A stretch of DNA of 64,000 nucleotides, taken from positions 3,596,001-3,660,000 of the forward strand of contig NZ_CP079863.1 in NCBI RefSeq assembly GCF_025263485.1. Reading direction: 5' to 3'. Position 1 is the first letter of the stretch. Each line of letters opens with the position of its first letter. The position numbers and the translations under genes are program-made. This stretch comes from Mycobacterium sp. SMC-2. Its GTDB lineage: Bacteria > Actinomycetota > Actinomycetes > Mycobacteriales > Mycobacteriaceae. The notes under the pieces were generated by a model. The model was not told the DNA's origin and did no database searches. It saw only the letters and a list, made by a program, of their open reading frames with translations. This document shows, in pieces, positions 1-9,015 of the stretch.

Positions 1-1
1 G

Positions 2-190
2 GCCAAGGCGCTGGCCGAGTCGATCCAGCCCTGGGCGGGCCCACCCGCGCCGGCAGCAGGAGCCCCGCCGGCTCCGGGGGTCCAGCCGGCACCGGGAGCG
101 CCGGCGCCGGCTCCGGCGCCCGCACCCGCGCCGGCGGGGGAGGTCAGCCCCACTCCCGCAGCGACTCCCCAGCGGACGCAATCGGCCTGA
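2..190 (+). CDS. apa: Alanine/proline-rich secreted antigen Apa (fibronectin attachment protein), C-terminal fragment
   Basis: Only the last 62 codons and the TGA stop are inside the window; the 5' part lies upstream. The visible residues are an AKALAESIQPWAG segment followed by a long Pro/Ala tail with PAPAP runs and the ending GEVSPTPAATPQRTQSA, which closely resembles the tail of mycobacterial Apa/FAP, a secreted mannosylated adhesin. The next genes (GlsB-like membrane protein, AdhA, CAAX protease) follow apa in M. tuberculosis in the same order, which supports the call. Pro/Ala tails are low complexity, so the identification rests on the end motif plus gene order. Confidence 0.8.
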   Translation, partial: AKALAESIQPWAGPPAPAAGAPPAPGVQPAPGAPAPAPAPAPAPAGEVSPTPAATPQRTQSA

Positions 191-319
191 CCGCCGCGGC
201 GTGGACATGATGCGCCAACCGTCACCGAATCAAAACCCCCTTCGTTACGCGAAGCGGGTATACCGAAATGACGGCCCAGCAACACGCTGGGCTTTGCCGG
301 CGATTGCAAGGAGATTCGC

Positions 320-619
320 ATGGACGTCATGGCAGCTACCGAATATCTGGCCCGCTCAACAACATTCACGAGCGTCGGGCTCATCGGTTACATCATCATC
401 GGCGGTCTGGCGGGTGCGCTCGCCAGCAAGATCATGCGGGGCAGTGGCGCCGGCATTCTGATGGACATCGTCATCGGGGTCATCGGTGCACTGATCGGCG
501 GCTTCATCCTGAGTTTCTTCGTCAACACCGCTGGCGGCGGCCTGATCTTCACCTTCTTCACCGCGCTGCTCGGATCGCTGATCCTGCTGTGGATCGTCGG
601 CATGATGCGGCGCACCTGA
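320..619 (+). CDS. GlsB/YeaQ/YmgE-family small membrane protein (Rv1861-like)
   Basis: A 99-residue membrane protein with three hydrophobic helices rich in glycine (IGYIIIGGLAGALASKIM, a GIVIGVIGALIGGF-like second helix, and a final LLGSLILLWIVG). This is the pattern of the transglycosylase-associated/GlsB stress family, whose biochemical role is not established. The ATG at 320 is preceded by AAGGAG six bases upstream, which decides the start over overlapping frames. It sits between apa and adhA as in M. tuberculosis. Confidence 0.85.
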   Translation: MDVMAATEYLARSTTFTSVGLIGYIIIGGLAGALASKIMRGSGAGILMDIVIGVIGALIGGFILSFFVNTAGGGLIFTFFTALLGSLILLWIVGMMRRT

Positions 620-667
620 TCGCAGTTAGCACGTTGCGGCCGTGGTGGTTAGCGGCATGATGGACGG

Positions 668-1696
668 ATGGTTCCACCGCTAACCACGACGACCATGCGT
701 GCGTGGCGGGTGCGCCGGCCCGGCCCGATGGACACCGCCCCGCTCGAGCAAGTCACCACTGACGTGCCGCGCCCGGGCCCGTCGGAGTTGCTGGTCGCCG
801 TTCGCGCCTGCGGAGTGTGCCGCACCGACCTCCACGTCGCCGAGGGCGACCTGCCCGTACACCGCGACGGTGTCACGCCCGGCCACGAGGTGGTGGGGGA
901 GGTCGTGGAAATCGGGTCGGAGGCCGGCGCCGAGTTTCGGGTCGGAGACCGGGTGGGTATCGCCTGGCTGCGGCACACCTGCGGCGTGTGCAAGTACTGC
1001 CGTCGGGGCGACGAGAACTTGTGCCCCCAGTCCCGTTACACGGGCTGGGACGCCGACGGCGGCTACGCCGAATTCACCACCGTCCCAGCGGCTTTCGCGC
1101 ACCCGCTGCCGGCCGGCTACACCGACAGCGAGCTGGCGCCGTTGCTGTGCGCCGGCATCATCGGGTACCGCTCCCTGCTTCGCGCCGCCCTGCCGCCGGG
1201 CGGACGGCTCGGGCTCTACGGCTTCGGCGGCAGCGCTCACATCACCGCGCAGGTCGCGTTGGCGCAGGGCGCCGAGGTGCATGTGATGACCCGCGGAGCC
1301 GAGGCGCGTGAGCTGGCGATGCAGCTTGGGGCGGCGTCGGCGCAGGGTGCGGCCGATCCGCCACCGGTGCCGCTGGACGCGGCGATCCTGTTCGCCCCGG
1401 TCGGTGACCTGGTGCTGCCCGCGCTCGAGGCGCTGGACCGCGGCGGCACCCTGTCCATCGCGGGGATTCACCTGTCCGATATCCCGGCCCTCAACTACCA
1501 ACGCCATCTGTTTCAGGAACGCCAGGTCCGCTCGGTCACGTCCAACACCCGGGCCGACGCGCGGGCATTCCTCGACTTCGCGGGCGAACACCACATCGAG
1601 GTGACCACGCCGGAATACCCGCTGGATCAGGCGGATCGGGCGTTGGCCGACCTCAGCGCGGGCCGCATCGCCGGCGCGGCGGTGCTGCTGGTGTGA
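668..1696 (+). CDS. adhA: Zinc-dependent alcohol dehydrogenase AdhA
   Basis: A 342-residue medium-chain zinc dehydrogenase expected to interconvert alcohols and aldehydes with NAD(P). The catalytic-zinc region is visible as [10 protein letters not shown] and the GHEVVGEV segment; the structural zinc cysteines lie in [15 protein letters not shown]. The Rossmann motif is the unusual GFGGSAH rather than GxGxxG, followed by a helix. The first ATG is at 668; an in-frame ATG at 695 (MRAWRV) is an alternative start. Gene order and family match M. tuberculosis adhA (Rv1862). Natural substrate is unknown. Confidence 0.88.
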   Translation: MVPPLTTTTMRAWRVRRPGPMDTAPLEQVTTDVPRPGPSELLVAVRACGVCRTDLHVAEGDLPVHRDGVTPGHEVVGEVVEIGSEAGAEFRVGDRVGIAWLRHTCGVCKYCRRGDENLCPQSRYTGWDADGGYAEFTTVPAAFAHPLPAGYTDSELAPLLCAGIIGYRSLLRAALPPGGRLGLYGFGGSAHITAQVALAQGAEVHVMTRGAEARELAMQLGAASAQGAADPPPVPLDAAILFAPVGDLVLPALEALDRGGTLSIAGIHLSDIPALNYQRHLFQERQVRSVTSNTRADARAFLDFAGEHHIEVTTPEYPLDQADRALADLSAGRIAGAAVLLV

Positions 1697-1702
1697 GGCG
1701 CC

Positions 1703-2464
1703 TCAGGCCGTCAGGTGCCAGACCAGCGCGGCGGCCAGCGCGCCCAGCCCGTTCAGCGACCAATGCAGCGCGATGGGCGCGATCAGGCTGCCGCTGCGCC
1801 GGCGTAGCCAGCTGAAGACGAACCCGGCCGCGCCGGTGGCCAGCACAGCCCCGCTCACCCCCGCCAGCATTCCGATGATGCCGCCGCCGAACAGTCGGGT
1901 GAAGCCGACGTTGCTGCTGGTGAGCCCGAGCGACGTCGCGATGTGCCACAGGCCGAACAGCAGCGAACCGGCCAAGGCCACGCCGCGAAAGCCCCAGGCC
2001 CGGTGCAGCGCACCGTGCAGCACGCCGCGAAAGGCCAGCTCCTCCGGGATCACGGTTTGCAGCGGGATGATGACCATCGAGGCGATCAGCGCGCCGGAGA
2101 CCGTGGCGTAGCGGTGGTTCAAAAACATCGGCCGGGTCACGGGCAGCAGCACACCGACGGCGATCACCGAGGCCACGACCAACACCGCGGCGACGGCATA
2201 GCCCAGCCCCGACTTCCAGTGTTCACGCCCCAAGCCCAGGTCGGCCCACTCCAGACCGTTGGCGCGCATCAGGAACACCAGGCCCACCGCGACCGCGGGA
2301 ACGACGCAGATGCCGGCCCACGGGGTGGTGAAGTGCGCGACCAGGTTGGTCAGCACCAGCACCGCGATGACGACGACGATGTCGAGATGGATCCGCAGCC
2401 GATGCAGCGCCGAGAGCTGCGACACCACGGGGTGGGTATCAGGGATGGCGGCCGCCTCGAGCAT
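1703..2464 (-). CDS. CPBP-family intramembrane metalloprotease (Rv1863c-like)
   Basis: A 253-residue integral membrane protein of the CAAX protease/bacteriocin-processing (Abi) family. The three conserved catalytic motifs are present: EELAFRG (EExxxR), FGLWH, and HWSLN near the C-terminus. About seven hydrophobic helices are visible. It converges on adhA with only six bases between the stops. Members act as prenyl-protein or bacteriocin-immunity proteases; the target in mycobacteria is unknown. Start at 2464 is the ATG directly after the neighbouring regulator's end. Confidence 0.85.
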   Translation of the reverse strand: MLEAAAIPDTHPVVSQLSALHRLRIHLDIVVVIAVLVLTNLVAHFTTPWAGICVVPAVAVGLVFLMRANGLEWADLGLGREHWKSGLGYAVAAVLVVASVIAVGVLLPVTRPMFLNHRYATVSGALIASMVIIPLQTVIPEELAFRGVLHGALHRAWGFRGVALAGSLLFGLWHIATSLGLTSSNVGFTRLFGGGIIGMLAGVSGAVLATGAAGFVFSWLRRRSGSLIAPIALHWSLNGLGALAAALVWHLTA

Positions 2465-2497
2465 TTCGCCAGTTTACCCGCGGCCCGCGACGATTCC

Positions 2498-3523
2498 TCA
2501 GTTTCGCCTTCGGCCGCGGGGCGGACATCCGTTCCAGCGGCCGTGGGCTCGGGTGAATGCGGCGGTCTCGGAGTACCCCAGCCGGCGCGCGGTTTCCTCG
2601 ACGGTGAGACCCGAGTTCAGCAGTTCGGCGGCCAGGGTCGCGCGGACCTCGTCGAGCAGGGCGCGGTAGCTGGTGCCCTCTGCGGCCAGTCGGCGGTGCA
2701 GAGTGCGTTCGGTGACGCATAGCTCCTTCGCGACGGTGGCCATGGCGGGAATCTGTGCCGAGTCCTGGATCATTCGCGTGCGAATGGCACCAGCAAGCCC
2801 CCGACGGATGCGCCGCCGATTCAACAGCTCCTCACACTGGCGAACGCAGATCGCCGCGGTCTGCGGGTCCGCCGCCGGCATCGGCTGGTTGACCAGGTCA
2901 ATCGGGATGACCAGCGCGTTGCGGGAGGTCTCCTCGACGACGACCGTCAGGTTTTCGATTTCCACCGTGTCGGTGGGCAGCTGCAGCTCCGCGAACTCGA
3001 CTCGAACGGTGATCGGCGAATGACCGGCCCCGAGGAGTGGGGGCAGGGTGCGCAGCATGATCGCGAAGTCGCGCTCGAGCAGGAATCGCCGCACATCGCG
3101 GGGAACCTGCGCATCGTCGAAAGCCACCACCGCCTCGGTGTGGCTCACCTCCGGGCCGGCCAGGCTCAGATACGAGGCCGTCAGCGCGGCGTACCGGCAC
3201 GCGACGTCGATGGCGTCACCGAAGGTAGGGCTGGCCATCAACGCGAAACCCAAGATGCCGATGTCGGCGAAGCTGTACCGCGAACCGGTTTCCAGGCCGA
3301 GGCCGGGTTGGTCGCCGAGTCGCCCGATCAGGTTGCGGATGATGGTCAGCTCCTGGCTGCCGTAGACCTCGACGGTGGGATCGCCGAGGTCGTCGGGGGT
3401 CAAACCGGTACCGGACAGACAGGTGGCGGCATCGAGCCCATGCTGCAGGGCGGTCTCCAGGACATGCCGCGCTGTCGCCGAGGACTGGGCCACATCCCAA
3501 ACCGACGACGCGACGCTGCGCAT
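2498..3523 (-). CDS. AraC-family transcriptional regulator
   Basis: A 341-residue regulator starting MRSVASSVWDVAQ. Residues 10-210 look like the arabinose-binding-type sensor domain (PF12625) of VirS/OruR-like regulators; the C-terminal 90 residues carry the AraC double helix-turn-helix (VAKELCVTERTLHRRLAAEGTSY, then VEETARRLGYSETAAFTRAHGRW). The open frame continues upstream, but the ATG at 3523 gives the expected family length and leaves an intergenic space with the divergent P450 gene. By analogy to VirS/mymA and Rv1395/cyp132 in M. tuberculosis, it probably controls the adjacent P450. Ligand unknown. Confidence 0.88.
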   Translation of the reverse strand: MRSVASSVWDVAQSSATARHVLETALQHGLDAATCLSGTGLTPDDLGDPTVEVYGSQELTIIRNLIGRLGDQPGLGLETGSRYSFADIGILGFALMASPTFGDAIDVACRYAALTASYLSLAGPEVSHTEAVVAFDDAQVPRDVRRFLLERDFAIMLRTLPPLLGAGHSPITVRVEFAELQLPTDTVEIENLTVVVEETSRNALVIPIDLVNQPMPAADPQTAAICVRQCEELLNRRRIRRGLAGAIRTRMIQDSAQIPAMATVAKELCVTERTLHRRLAAEGTSYRALLDEVRATLAAELLNSGLTVEETARRLGYSETAAFTRAHGRWNGCPPRGRRRN

Positions 3524-3552
3524 GTGTCTGAAAATATCAAATGCGTGTCCGA
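3524..3552. promoter_or_regulatory. Direct repeats, likely AraC-regulator binding site
   Basis: In the 73-bp space between the divergent regulator and P450 genes, GTGTCTGA (3524-3531) and GTGTCCGA (3545-3552) form a direct repeat with exactly 21-bp spacing, about two helical turns, separated by an AT-rich stretch (AAATATCAAA). AraC-type proteins typically bind direct repeats of this spacing. Binding is inference. Confidence 0.45.
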
Positions 3553-3596
3553 ATCCATCATTCCGGCGACAGCGGCGCGTCCTTAGCGTCATCGTC

Positions 3597-4910
3597 GTGC
3601 CCACCGATCTCCTCAGACCCCCACCACGCGCGCTCTTGTCGGCGGCCCGCAGCTCCGTGGGCAATCTTTTGCGGCCGGTCGCGACCGGGGCGTACCGCGA
3701 CCTTCGTCGCCCGCGGCCGAGCTCAGCGCCGGCGTCCGTGCCCCGCACGACGCTCGATCCCACGCTCGCGCCGCACATCGCCAACCCATACCCCGATTAC
3801 GAGCGCATCCGGGAGCATCCCGTCGTAATCAACGAGCGACTTGGCGTCTGGATGATCGGGCGATACGACGACGTGCATGCCGCGGTCCGCAACAACGCCG
3901 TCTTCTCGTCGAAAGACGGAGTCATGCTGCGATCGTTCGTGTCGAGCGTCGTCCTGCTCGCCGACCCGCCCGAACACACCCGGTTACGGCACATCACCGC
4001 GCCGATGTTCAGCAAGCGAGCGGTCCAGGCGTTCACGACGGACATCCGTGGACTTGCCGCCGAGTCGATCGCAAAGCTGACCAACGGTGACGTTGTCGAC
4101 CTCGTGGCGGCGTTGACCATCCCGATGCCGATCAACGTGATCGCCAGGATCCTCGGCGTTCCGCATGATCAATGGCCGGCATTCCGGGCGGTGTCGGACA
4201 AATTCGCGCAGATGTTCGCTCCTCGATCGATGCCCGAGGTCGCCCGTTTCATGGGATCGATCGTCCAGGCCTACGTGCAGATGCGAAGCTTCGTCGACGC
4301 CGAAATGCGCCGCCGCGCTTGGGATCCGGCCGACGACCTACTGAGCCGGTTGTGGGCTGCGACGGCAACGGGTCAACTCACCGACGACGAGGCGTTCATG
4401 TACGCCCTGATCCTGTTGGTGGCCGGCAACGAGACGACGACCAACCTGTTGGGGATGCTGTTGATCCGGCTGGCCGAAGACCGCGACCTGTTCGCGGAAC
4501 TGAAGGCCGACCGCGGCCTGCTCCCTGCGGCGGTGGAGGAGACGGCTCGCTGGGGCTCGCCGGTTCAGTGGGTGACCAGAACCGCGACCGCTCCATATCA
4601 GATCGGCGGCACGGTAATTCCCAAGGGCGCGAAGGCGGTGCTGTTCTACGCATCGGCCAACCGCGATCCCGCCAAGTTCGCTGACCCGAACCGCTTCGAC
4701 ATCCACCGCGATACCGCAGGGCATCTGGCCTTCGGCCACGGACTTCATTTCTGCCTGGGGGCGCACCTCGCCCGGCTGGAGACGATTACCGCCGTCGACT
4801 GCCTGCTCGACGAAGTCGACGGCCTGGAAATAGCCGGGCCCGTCCGGTGGGGCACGACGCCGTCGTTGCAGGGTCCGGTGTCGGTCCCGCTACGGGTCAG
4901 GCGGCGCTAG
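3597..4910 (+). CDS. Cytochrome P450, divergent to AraC regulator
   Basis: A 437-residue soluble P450 with the I-helix oxygen-activation motif AGNETTT, the K-helix EETAR (ExxR) and the haem loop FGHGLHFCLGAHLAR containing the thiolate cysteine. The start is taken as GTG 3597 (MPTDLLRPPPRALL), since the upstream in-frame extension overlaps the divergent regulator and is basic and repetitive. Electron-transfer partners are not encoded next door. CYP family and substrate cannot be told from sequence alone; the AraC neighbour suggests substrate-induced expression. Confidence 0.88.
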   Translation: MPTDLLRPPPRALLSAARSSVGNLLRPVATGAYRDLRRPRPSSAPASVPRTTLDPTLAPHIANPYPDYERIREHPVVINERLGVWMIGRYDDVHAAVRNNAVFSSKDGVMLRSFVSSVVLLADPPEHTRLRHITAPMFSKRAVQAFTTDIRGLAAESIAKLTNGDVVDLVAALTIPMPINVIARILGVPHDQWPAFRAVSDKFAQMFAPRSMPEVARFMGSIVQAYVQMRSFVDAEMRRRAWDPADDLLSRLWAATATGQLTDDEAFMYALILLVAGNETTTNLLGMLLIRLAEDRDLFAELKADRGLLPAAVEETARWGSPVQWVTRTATAPYQIGGTVIPKGAKAVLFYASANRDPAKFADPNRFDIHRDTAGHLAFGHGLHFCLGAHLARLETITAVDCLLDEVDGLEIAGPVRWGTTPSLQGPVSVPLRVRRR

Positions 4911-4929
4911 GGACCAGAGTCGGTCCGGT

Positions 4930-5112
4930 GGGTCGTCTCACTCCCATCTCTCACTGCGCTCGTTCTGCTCGCTCGACTCCCAAGTCCGATGGGTCGTCTC
5001 ACTCCCATCACTCACTGCGCTCGTTCTGCTCGCTCGACTCCCAAGTCCGATGGGTCGTCTCACTCCCATCACTCACTGCGCTCGTTCTGCTCGCTCGACT
5101 CCCAGGTCCATC
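4930..5112. repeat. Three 61-bp tandem repeats at the xfp 3' end
   Basis: Three head-to-tail units start at 4930, 4991 and 5052, each opening with GGGTCGTCTCACTCCCAT and ending near CCAAGTCCGAT. Units 1 and 2 differ at a few positions; unit 3 diverges after about 5109 where it runs into xfp coding sequence. On the minus strand each unit contains the codons for the last xfp residues (SSEQNERSE) and the TGA, so the array is an amplification of the xfp terminus. The spacing and coding content exclude CRISPR. Confidence 0.9.
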
Positions 5113-7462
5113 CCGAGATCGCCGGATCGTCCTCGCCGTGCTCGCGGGTGTACGTGCGCGCGGCGAGCCGGGCGTCGACCATGCGCTGGCGCAGCACGGC
5201 GGCCCGGCTGGCCAGGCCGTCGACCCGGTCGATGACGTCCATCACCAGGTGGAAGCGGTCCAGATCGTTCAGCATCACCATGTCGAACGGTGTCGTCGTG
5301 GTGCCGCGCTCCTTGAACCCGCGCACATGAATGTGATGGTGATTGGTGCGGCGGTAGGTGAGCCGGTGGATCAGCCAGGGGTAACCGTGGTAGGCGAACA
5401 CGACCGGCTTGTCGCGGGTGAACAGCGCGTCGAACTCCCGGTCGGGCAACCCGTGCGGGTGCTCGGAATCCGGCTGCAGCCGCATCAGATCGACCACGTT
5501 GACCACCCGGACCGCGAGCTCCGGCAGTTCACGCCGCAGGATGTCGGCGGCCGCCAGGGTCTCCAGCGTCGGGATGTCCCCGGCGCAGGCCAGCACCACG
5601 TCGGGTTCGCCGGTGGCGGTGCTGGCCCACTGCCAGATCCCCAGGCCGCGCGCGCAGTGGGCGATGGCCAGATCCATGTCCAGGTATGCCAGGGCAGGCT
5701 GCTTGCCGGCGACGATGACGTTGATGTAGTTGCGGCTGCGCAGGCAGTGGTCGGCCACCGAGAGCAATGTGTTGCCGTCCGGCGGCAGGTAGACCCGGGT
5801 CAGCTCGGCCCGCTTGTTGGCCACCAGGTCGATGAATCCGGGGTCTTGGTGCGACGCCCCGTTGTGGTCCTGGCGCCACACGTGCGAGGACAGCAGGTAG
5901 TTCAGCGACGCGATCGGCCGCCGCCACGGCAGCTCGAGGCTGGTGGCCAGCCACTTGGCGTGCTGGTTGAGCATCGAGTCCACGATGTGGACGAACGCCT
6001 CGTAGCAGTTGAACAGGCCATGCCGGCCGGTCAGCAGGTAGCCCTCCAGCCAGCCCTGGCACAGGTGCTCGGAAAGCACCTCCATCACGCGGCCGTCGGG
6101 CGCGAGGTGCTCGTCGTCGGGCCCGATCTCCGACAGCCACACCTTGTCCGTCGCGCGAAAGACGGCGTCGAGCCGGTTGGAGGCGGTCTCGTCGGGCCCC
6201 ATCAGCCGGAATCGGTCGGAGTTGCGCGCGATGACGTCCCGCAGGAAGGCGCCCAGCACGCGGGTGGCCTCGTGCGTCTCGGTGGCGGGTTGCGTCACCG
6301 GCACCGCGTAGTCGCGGAAGTCCGGCAGGTCGAGGTCGTGCAGCAGCAGGCCGCCATTGGCGTGCGGGTTGGCGCTCATCCGGCGATCACCGGCCGGCGC
6401 CAGCGCCCGCAACTCGGGCCGCAGCGCGCCGTCCCGATCGAACAACTCCTCGGGCCGGTAGCTGCGCAGCCATTCCTCGAGCTGGGCACGATGCTCGGGG
6501 TTGTCGTGCGTCTCGGCCAACGGCACCTGATGCGCGCGCCAGGTGCCCTCCACCTTCTTGCCGTCCACCTCCTTCGGGCCGGTCCAACCCTTGGGCGTGC
6601 GCAGCACGATCATCGGCCACACGGGCCGCTGCGTCCGGTCGCCGTTGCGGGCGGCGCTCTGGATCGCCGCGATGTCGTCGAAGGCGTCGTCGAGCGCGGC
6701 GGCCAATTGCTGATGCACCCTCGCCGGGTCGTCACCGGCGACCGTGATGGGCCGGTAGCCGTAGCCGCCCAGCAGCGCCTCGAGTTCGGCGTGCGGGATG
6801 CGCGCCAGCACGGTCGGGTTGGCGATCTTGTAGCCGTTGAGCTGCAGAATGGGCAGCACCGCGCCGTCGGTGGCCGGGTTGAGGAACTTGTTGGAGTGCC
6901 AGCTGGCCGCCAGCGGCCCGGTCTCCGCCTCGCCGTCGCCGATCACGCAGGCCACCACCAGATCCGGGTTGTCGAAGGCCGCGCCGTAGGCGTGCACCAG
7001 GGCGTAGCCGAGCTCGCCGCCCTCGTGGATGGAGCCGGGCGTCTGGGCGGCGACGTGGCTGGGGATACCGCCGGGAAAGGAGAACTGGCGGAACAGCTTT
7101 CGCAGCCCTTCGGCGTCCTCTTCGATGCCGGTGTACACCTCGCTGTAGGTGCCCTCGAGATAGGCGTTGGCGACCAGCGCCGGGCCGCCGTGGCCGGGCC
7201 CGGTGACATAGATGACGTTGGCATCGCGGTCGCGGATGATGCGGTTCAGGTGCGCGTAGATCAGGTTCAGCGCCGGGGTGGTGCCCCAGTGTCCCAGCAG
7301 CCGCGGTTTGACGTGCTCGGGCGAAAGAGGTTCGGTCAGCAGCGGGTTGTCCAGCAGGTAGATCTGTCCGACGGACAGGTAATTGGCGGCGCGCCAGTAG
7401 GCGTTGATCAGGTCGAGTTCGTGGTCGGCAAGGGGAGTGGTCGTCTGGGTTTCTAAACTCAC
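5069..7462 (-). CDS. xfp: Xylulose-5-phosphate/fructose-6-phosphate phosphoketolase
   Basis: A 797-residue thiamine-diphosphate enzyme cleaving xylulose-5-P (or fructose-6-P) with phosphate to acetyl phosphate plus glyceraldehyde-3-P (or erythrose-4-P). Family blocks visible include [37 protein letters not shown], the [20 protein letters not shown]hDP-binding region and [18 protein letters not shown]. Length is typical. Start is GTG 7462 (MSLETQ). The C-terminal [11 protein letters not shown] lies in the tandem repeat, and its stop is inside unit 3. No acetate kinase or pta is adjacent. Confidence 0.95.
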   Translation of the reverse strand: MSLETQTTTPLADHELDLINAYWRAANYLSVGQIYLLDNPLLTEPLSPEHVKPRLLGHWGTTPALNLIYAHLNRIIRDRDANVIYVTGPGHGGPALVANAYLEGTYSEVYTGIEEDAEGLRKLFRQFSFPGGIPSHVAAQTPGSIHEGGELGYALVHAYGAAFDNPDLVVACVIGDGEAETGPLAASWHSNKFLNPATDGAVLPILQLNGYKIANPTVLARIPHAELEALLGGYGYRPITVAGDDPARVHQQLAAALDDAFDDIAAIQSAARNGDRTQRPVWPMIVLRTPKGWTGPKEVDGKKVEGTWRAHQVPLAETHDNPEHRAQLEEWLRSYRPEELFDRDGALRPELRALAPAGDRRMSANPHANGGLLLHDLDLPDFRDYAVPVTQPATETHEATRVLGAFLRDVIARNSDRFRLMGPDETASNRLDAVFRATDKVWLSEIGPDDEHLAPDGRVMEVLSEHLCQGWLEGYLLTGRHGLFNCYEAFVHIVDSMLNQHAKWLATSLELPWRRPIASLNYLLSSHVWRQDHNGASHQDPGFIDLVANKRAELTRVYLPPDGNTLLSVADHCLRSRNYINVIVAGKQPALAYLDMDLAIAHCARGLGIWQWASTATGEPDVVLACAGDIPTLETLAAADILRRELPELAVRVVNVVDLMRLQPDSEHPHGLPDREFDALFTRDKPVVFAYHGYPWLIHRLTYRRTNHHHIHVRGFKERGTTTTPFDMVMLNDLDRFHLVMDVIDRVDGLASRAAVLRQRMVDARLAARTYTREHGEDDPAISGWTWESSEQNERSE

Positions 7463-7508
7463 TCAGCCGATTGTGCGCGCTCAGGGTGAACGGTGTCCGG
7501 CGCGGTGC

Positions 7509-8369
7509 TCACTCTTCGCCGCGAGCCCGCGACTCATAGGCTCTGCGCTTCTCGGGATCGACGTGATCGGTGAAGACGTGCTCGCCGCCGAGCGCGCGGT
7601 TCAGCCCCTCGGACAGCGCGCGCGGCATGAACTTCTGCGACGCGATGATTGCGCCGGCCGTCTTCGTGACCCGCGCTCGTGGCCGGGGGTGCGCGACCAG
7701 CTTGACGATCGCCTCCGCGACGTCGGCCGGCTCGGCGTTCTTGATGCCCTTGGCCCCCGAGGTGCCTGCGATCAGTTCGGTGTTCACGAACGTCGGCATG
7801 ACCACCGAGAATTTCACGCCCGCCGTGCGGTATTCGATTCTGGCGGTGTCGGTGAACCCGATCACCGCGTGCTTGCTGGCGCAGTAGGTGGCCGCGCCGG
7901 CGATGTAGGTCTCGCCGGCGAGCGACGCGACGTTGATGACGTGTCCGGAGCCGCGAGGCACCATGCGCTGGGCGGCCAGCTTGCTGCCCAGGATCACGCC
8001 GTAGACGTTGATGTCGAGTACGCGCCGGGTGACGGCGTCCGGCTCGTCGACGATGCGGCCGAGCGGCATGATGCCGGCGTTGTTGACCAGCACGTCGATC
8101 GGGCCGAGCTGGCGCTCGACCTCGTCCAGGAAGTCCGCGAACGAATGCGGGTCGGTGACGTCGAGTTTGCCGTACACGTCCAGGCCGAGCGCTGCGCCGG
8201 ATTCCTTGACCCGCACCTCGTCGACGTCACCGATCGCCACTTTGGCGCCCAGATTGTGCAAGGCGGTGGCGGTGGCCAGCCCGATCCCGCGAGCGCCGCC
8301 GGTGATCACGATTACTTTTTGTCGGACCTTGCCTTGGAGCTTCAGCCCGATCGACGCCGTGTCGGCCAT
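7509..8369 (-). CDS. Short-chain dehydrogenase/reductase (Rv1865c-like)
   Basis: A 286-residue classical SDR starting MADTASIGLKLQGKV, with GGARGIG (cofactor motif), DVDE acidic residues after strand 2 suggesting NAD preference, NNAG, the catalytic Ser in INVASLAGE and YCASK (Tyr/Lys). The ATG at 8369 has GGAGGT upstream, which decides it over longer in-frame extensions. Position before the CoA-transferase block recalls Rv1865c of M. tuberculosis. Substrate unknown. Confidence 0.88.
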   Translation of the reverse strand: MADTASIGLKLQGKVRQKVIVITGGARGIGLATATALHNLGAKVAIGDVDEVRVKESGAALGLDVYGKLDVTDPHSFADFLDEVERQLGPIDVLVNNAGIMPLGRIVDEPDAVTRRVLDINVYGVILGSKLAAQRMVPRGSGHVINVASLAGETYIAGAATYCASKHAVIGFTDTARIEYRTAGVKFSVVMPTFVNTELIAGTSGAKGIKNAEPADVAEAIVKLVAHPRPRARVTKTAGAIIASQKFMPRALSEGLNRALGGEHVFTDHVDPEKRRAYESRARGEE

Positions 8370-8471
8370 TTTCGTACCTCCGGATTCTTGACGGGTGTCA
8401 ACAAGGCAATCTGGTAAGCACAGCACTCGGCGTGTGGCTGCGCAACAAGCGGCTGCGTAGATACTGCAACG

Positions 8472-8981
8472 ATGACCGAGGTGCGCGCGGCGGTCCCGGC
8501 CGATGCCTACGAGGTCGCCTGCCTGCATGTGCGGTCCTGGCGGTCGGCGTATCGCGGACTCGTCGCCCAGCACTATCTGGACGCTCTGACCCCCGAGGTG
8601 CTGGTCGGCCGGTACACCTTCGGCCGCATGGGGCTGCGGATGCCGCACACCCTGGTCGCCGTCGACGGTTCCGCGATTCGCGGCTTCGCCACCACGGGCC
8701 TGTGTCGCGACGCCGAGTTACCGAACTCCGGTGAGTTGATGGCGCTCTACGTCGACCCGCCGTATGTTGGTGCGGGCGTGGGGAACTCGCTCATGTTGGC
8801 CGCCCGGAAGCGGCTGCGCGCGCTGGGTGTGACGGACGCCGTGCTCTGGGTGCTGGACGCTAACACTCGTGCCCGGCACTTCTACGAGCGGGACGGCTGG
8901 CGGCCCGACGGGGCTTGCCGCACAGAGCTTTTCGGCGGCGTCGAGGCGCACCAGGTGCGCTACCGGCGTGCGCCGCTCTAG
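8472..8981 (+). CDS. GNAT-family N-acetyltransferase
   Basis: A 169-residue acetyltransferase: N-terminal VRAAVPADAYEVACLHVRSWRSAYRGLV (strand 1/helix 1), the central LMALYVDPPYVGAGVGNSLM acetyl-CoA pyrophosphate loop, and the LWVLDANTRARHFYERDGW C-terminal block typical of GNAT domains. ATG 8472 lies about 100 bases from the divergent SDR. Substrate (antibiotic, amine or peptide N-terminus) cannot be assigned. Confidence 0.87.
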   Translation: MTEVRAAVPADAYEVACLHVRSWRSAYRGLVAQHYLDALTPEVLVGRYTFGRMGLRMPHTLVAVDGSAIRGFATTGLCRDAELPNSGELMALYVDPPYVGAGVGNSLMLAARKRLRALGVTDAVLWVLDANTRARHFYERDGWRPDGACRTELFGGVEAHQVRYRRAPL

Positions 8982-9015
8982 CCGGGCCCGGCTGGTCGCA
9001 GGAACTGGTCGACAC

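Noticed and set aside
4930..5112. CRISPR array
   Set aside because: Units are directly adjacent without unique spacers and come from the xfp 3' end.
4847..7456. 869-residue plus-strand open frame opposite xfp
   Set aside because: It mirrors xfp, is rich in Gly/Arg/Val/Gln as expected for a shadow of GC-rich coding DNA, and shows no family pattern.
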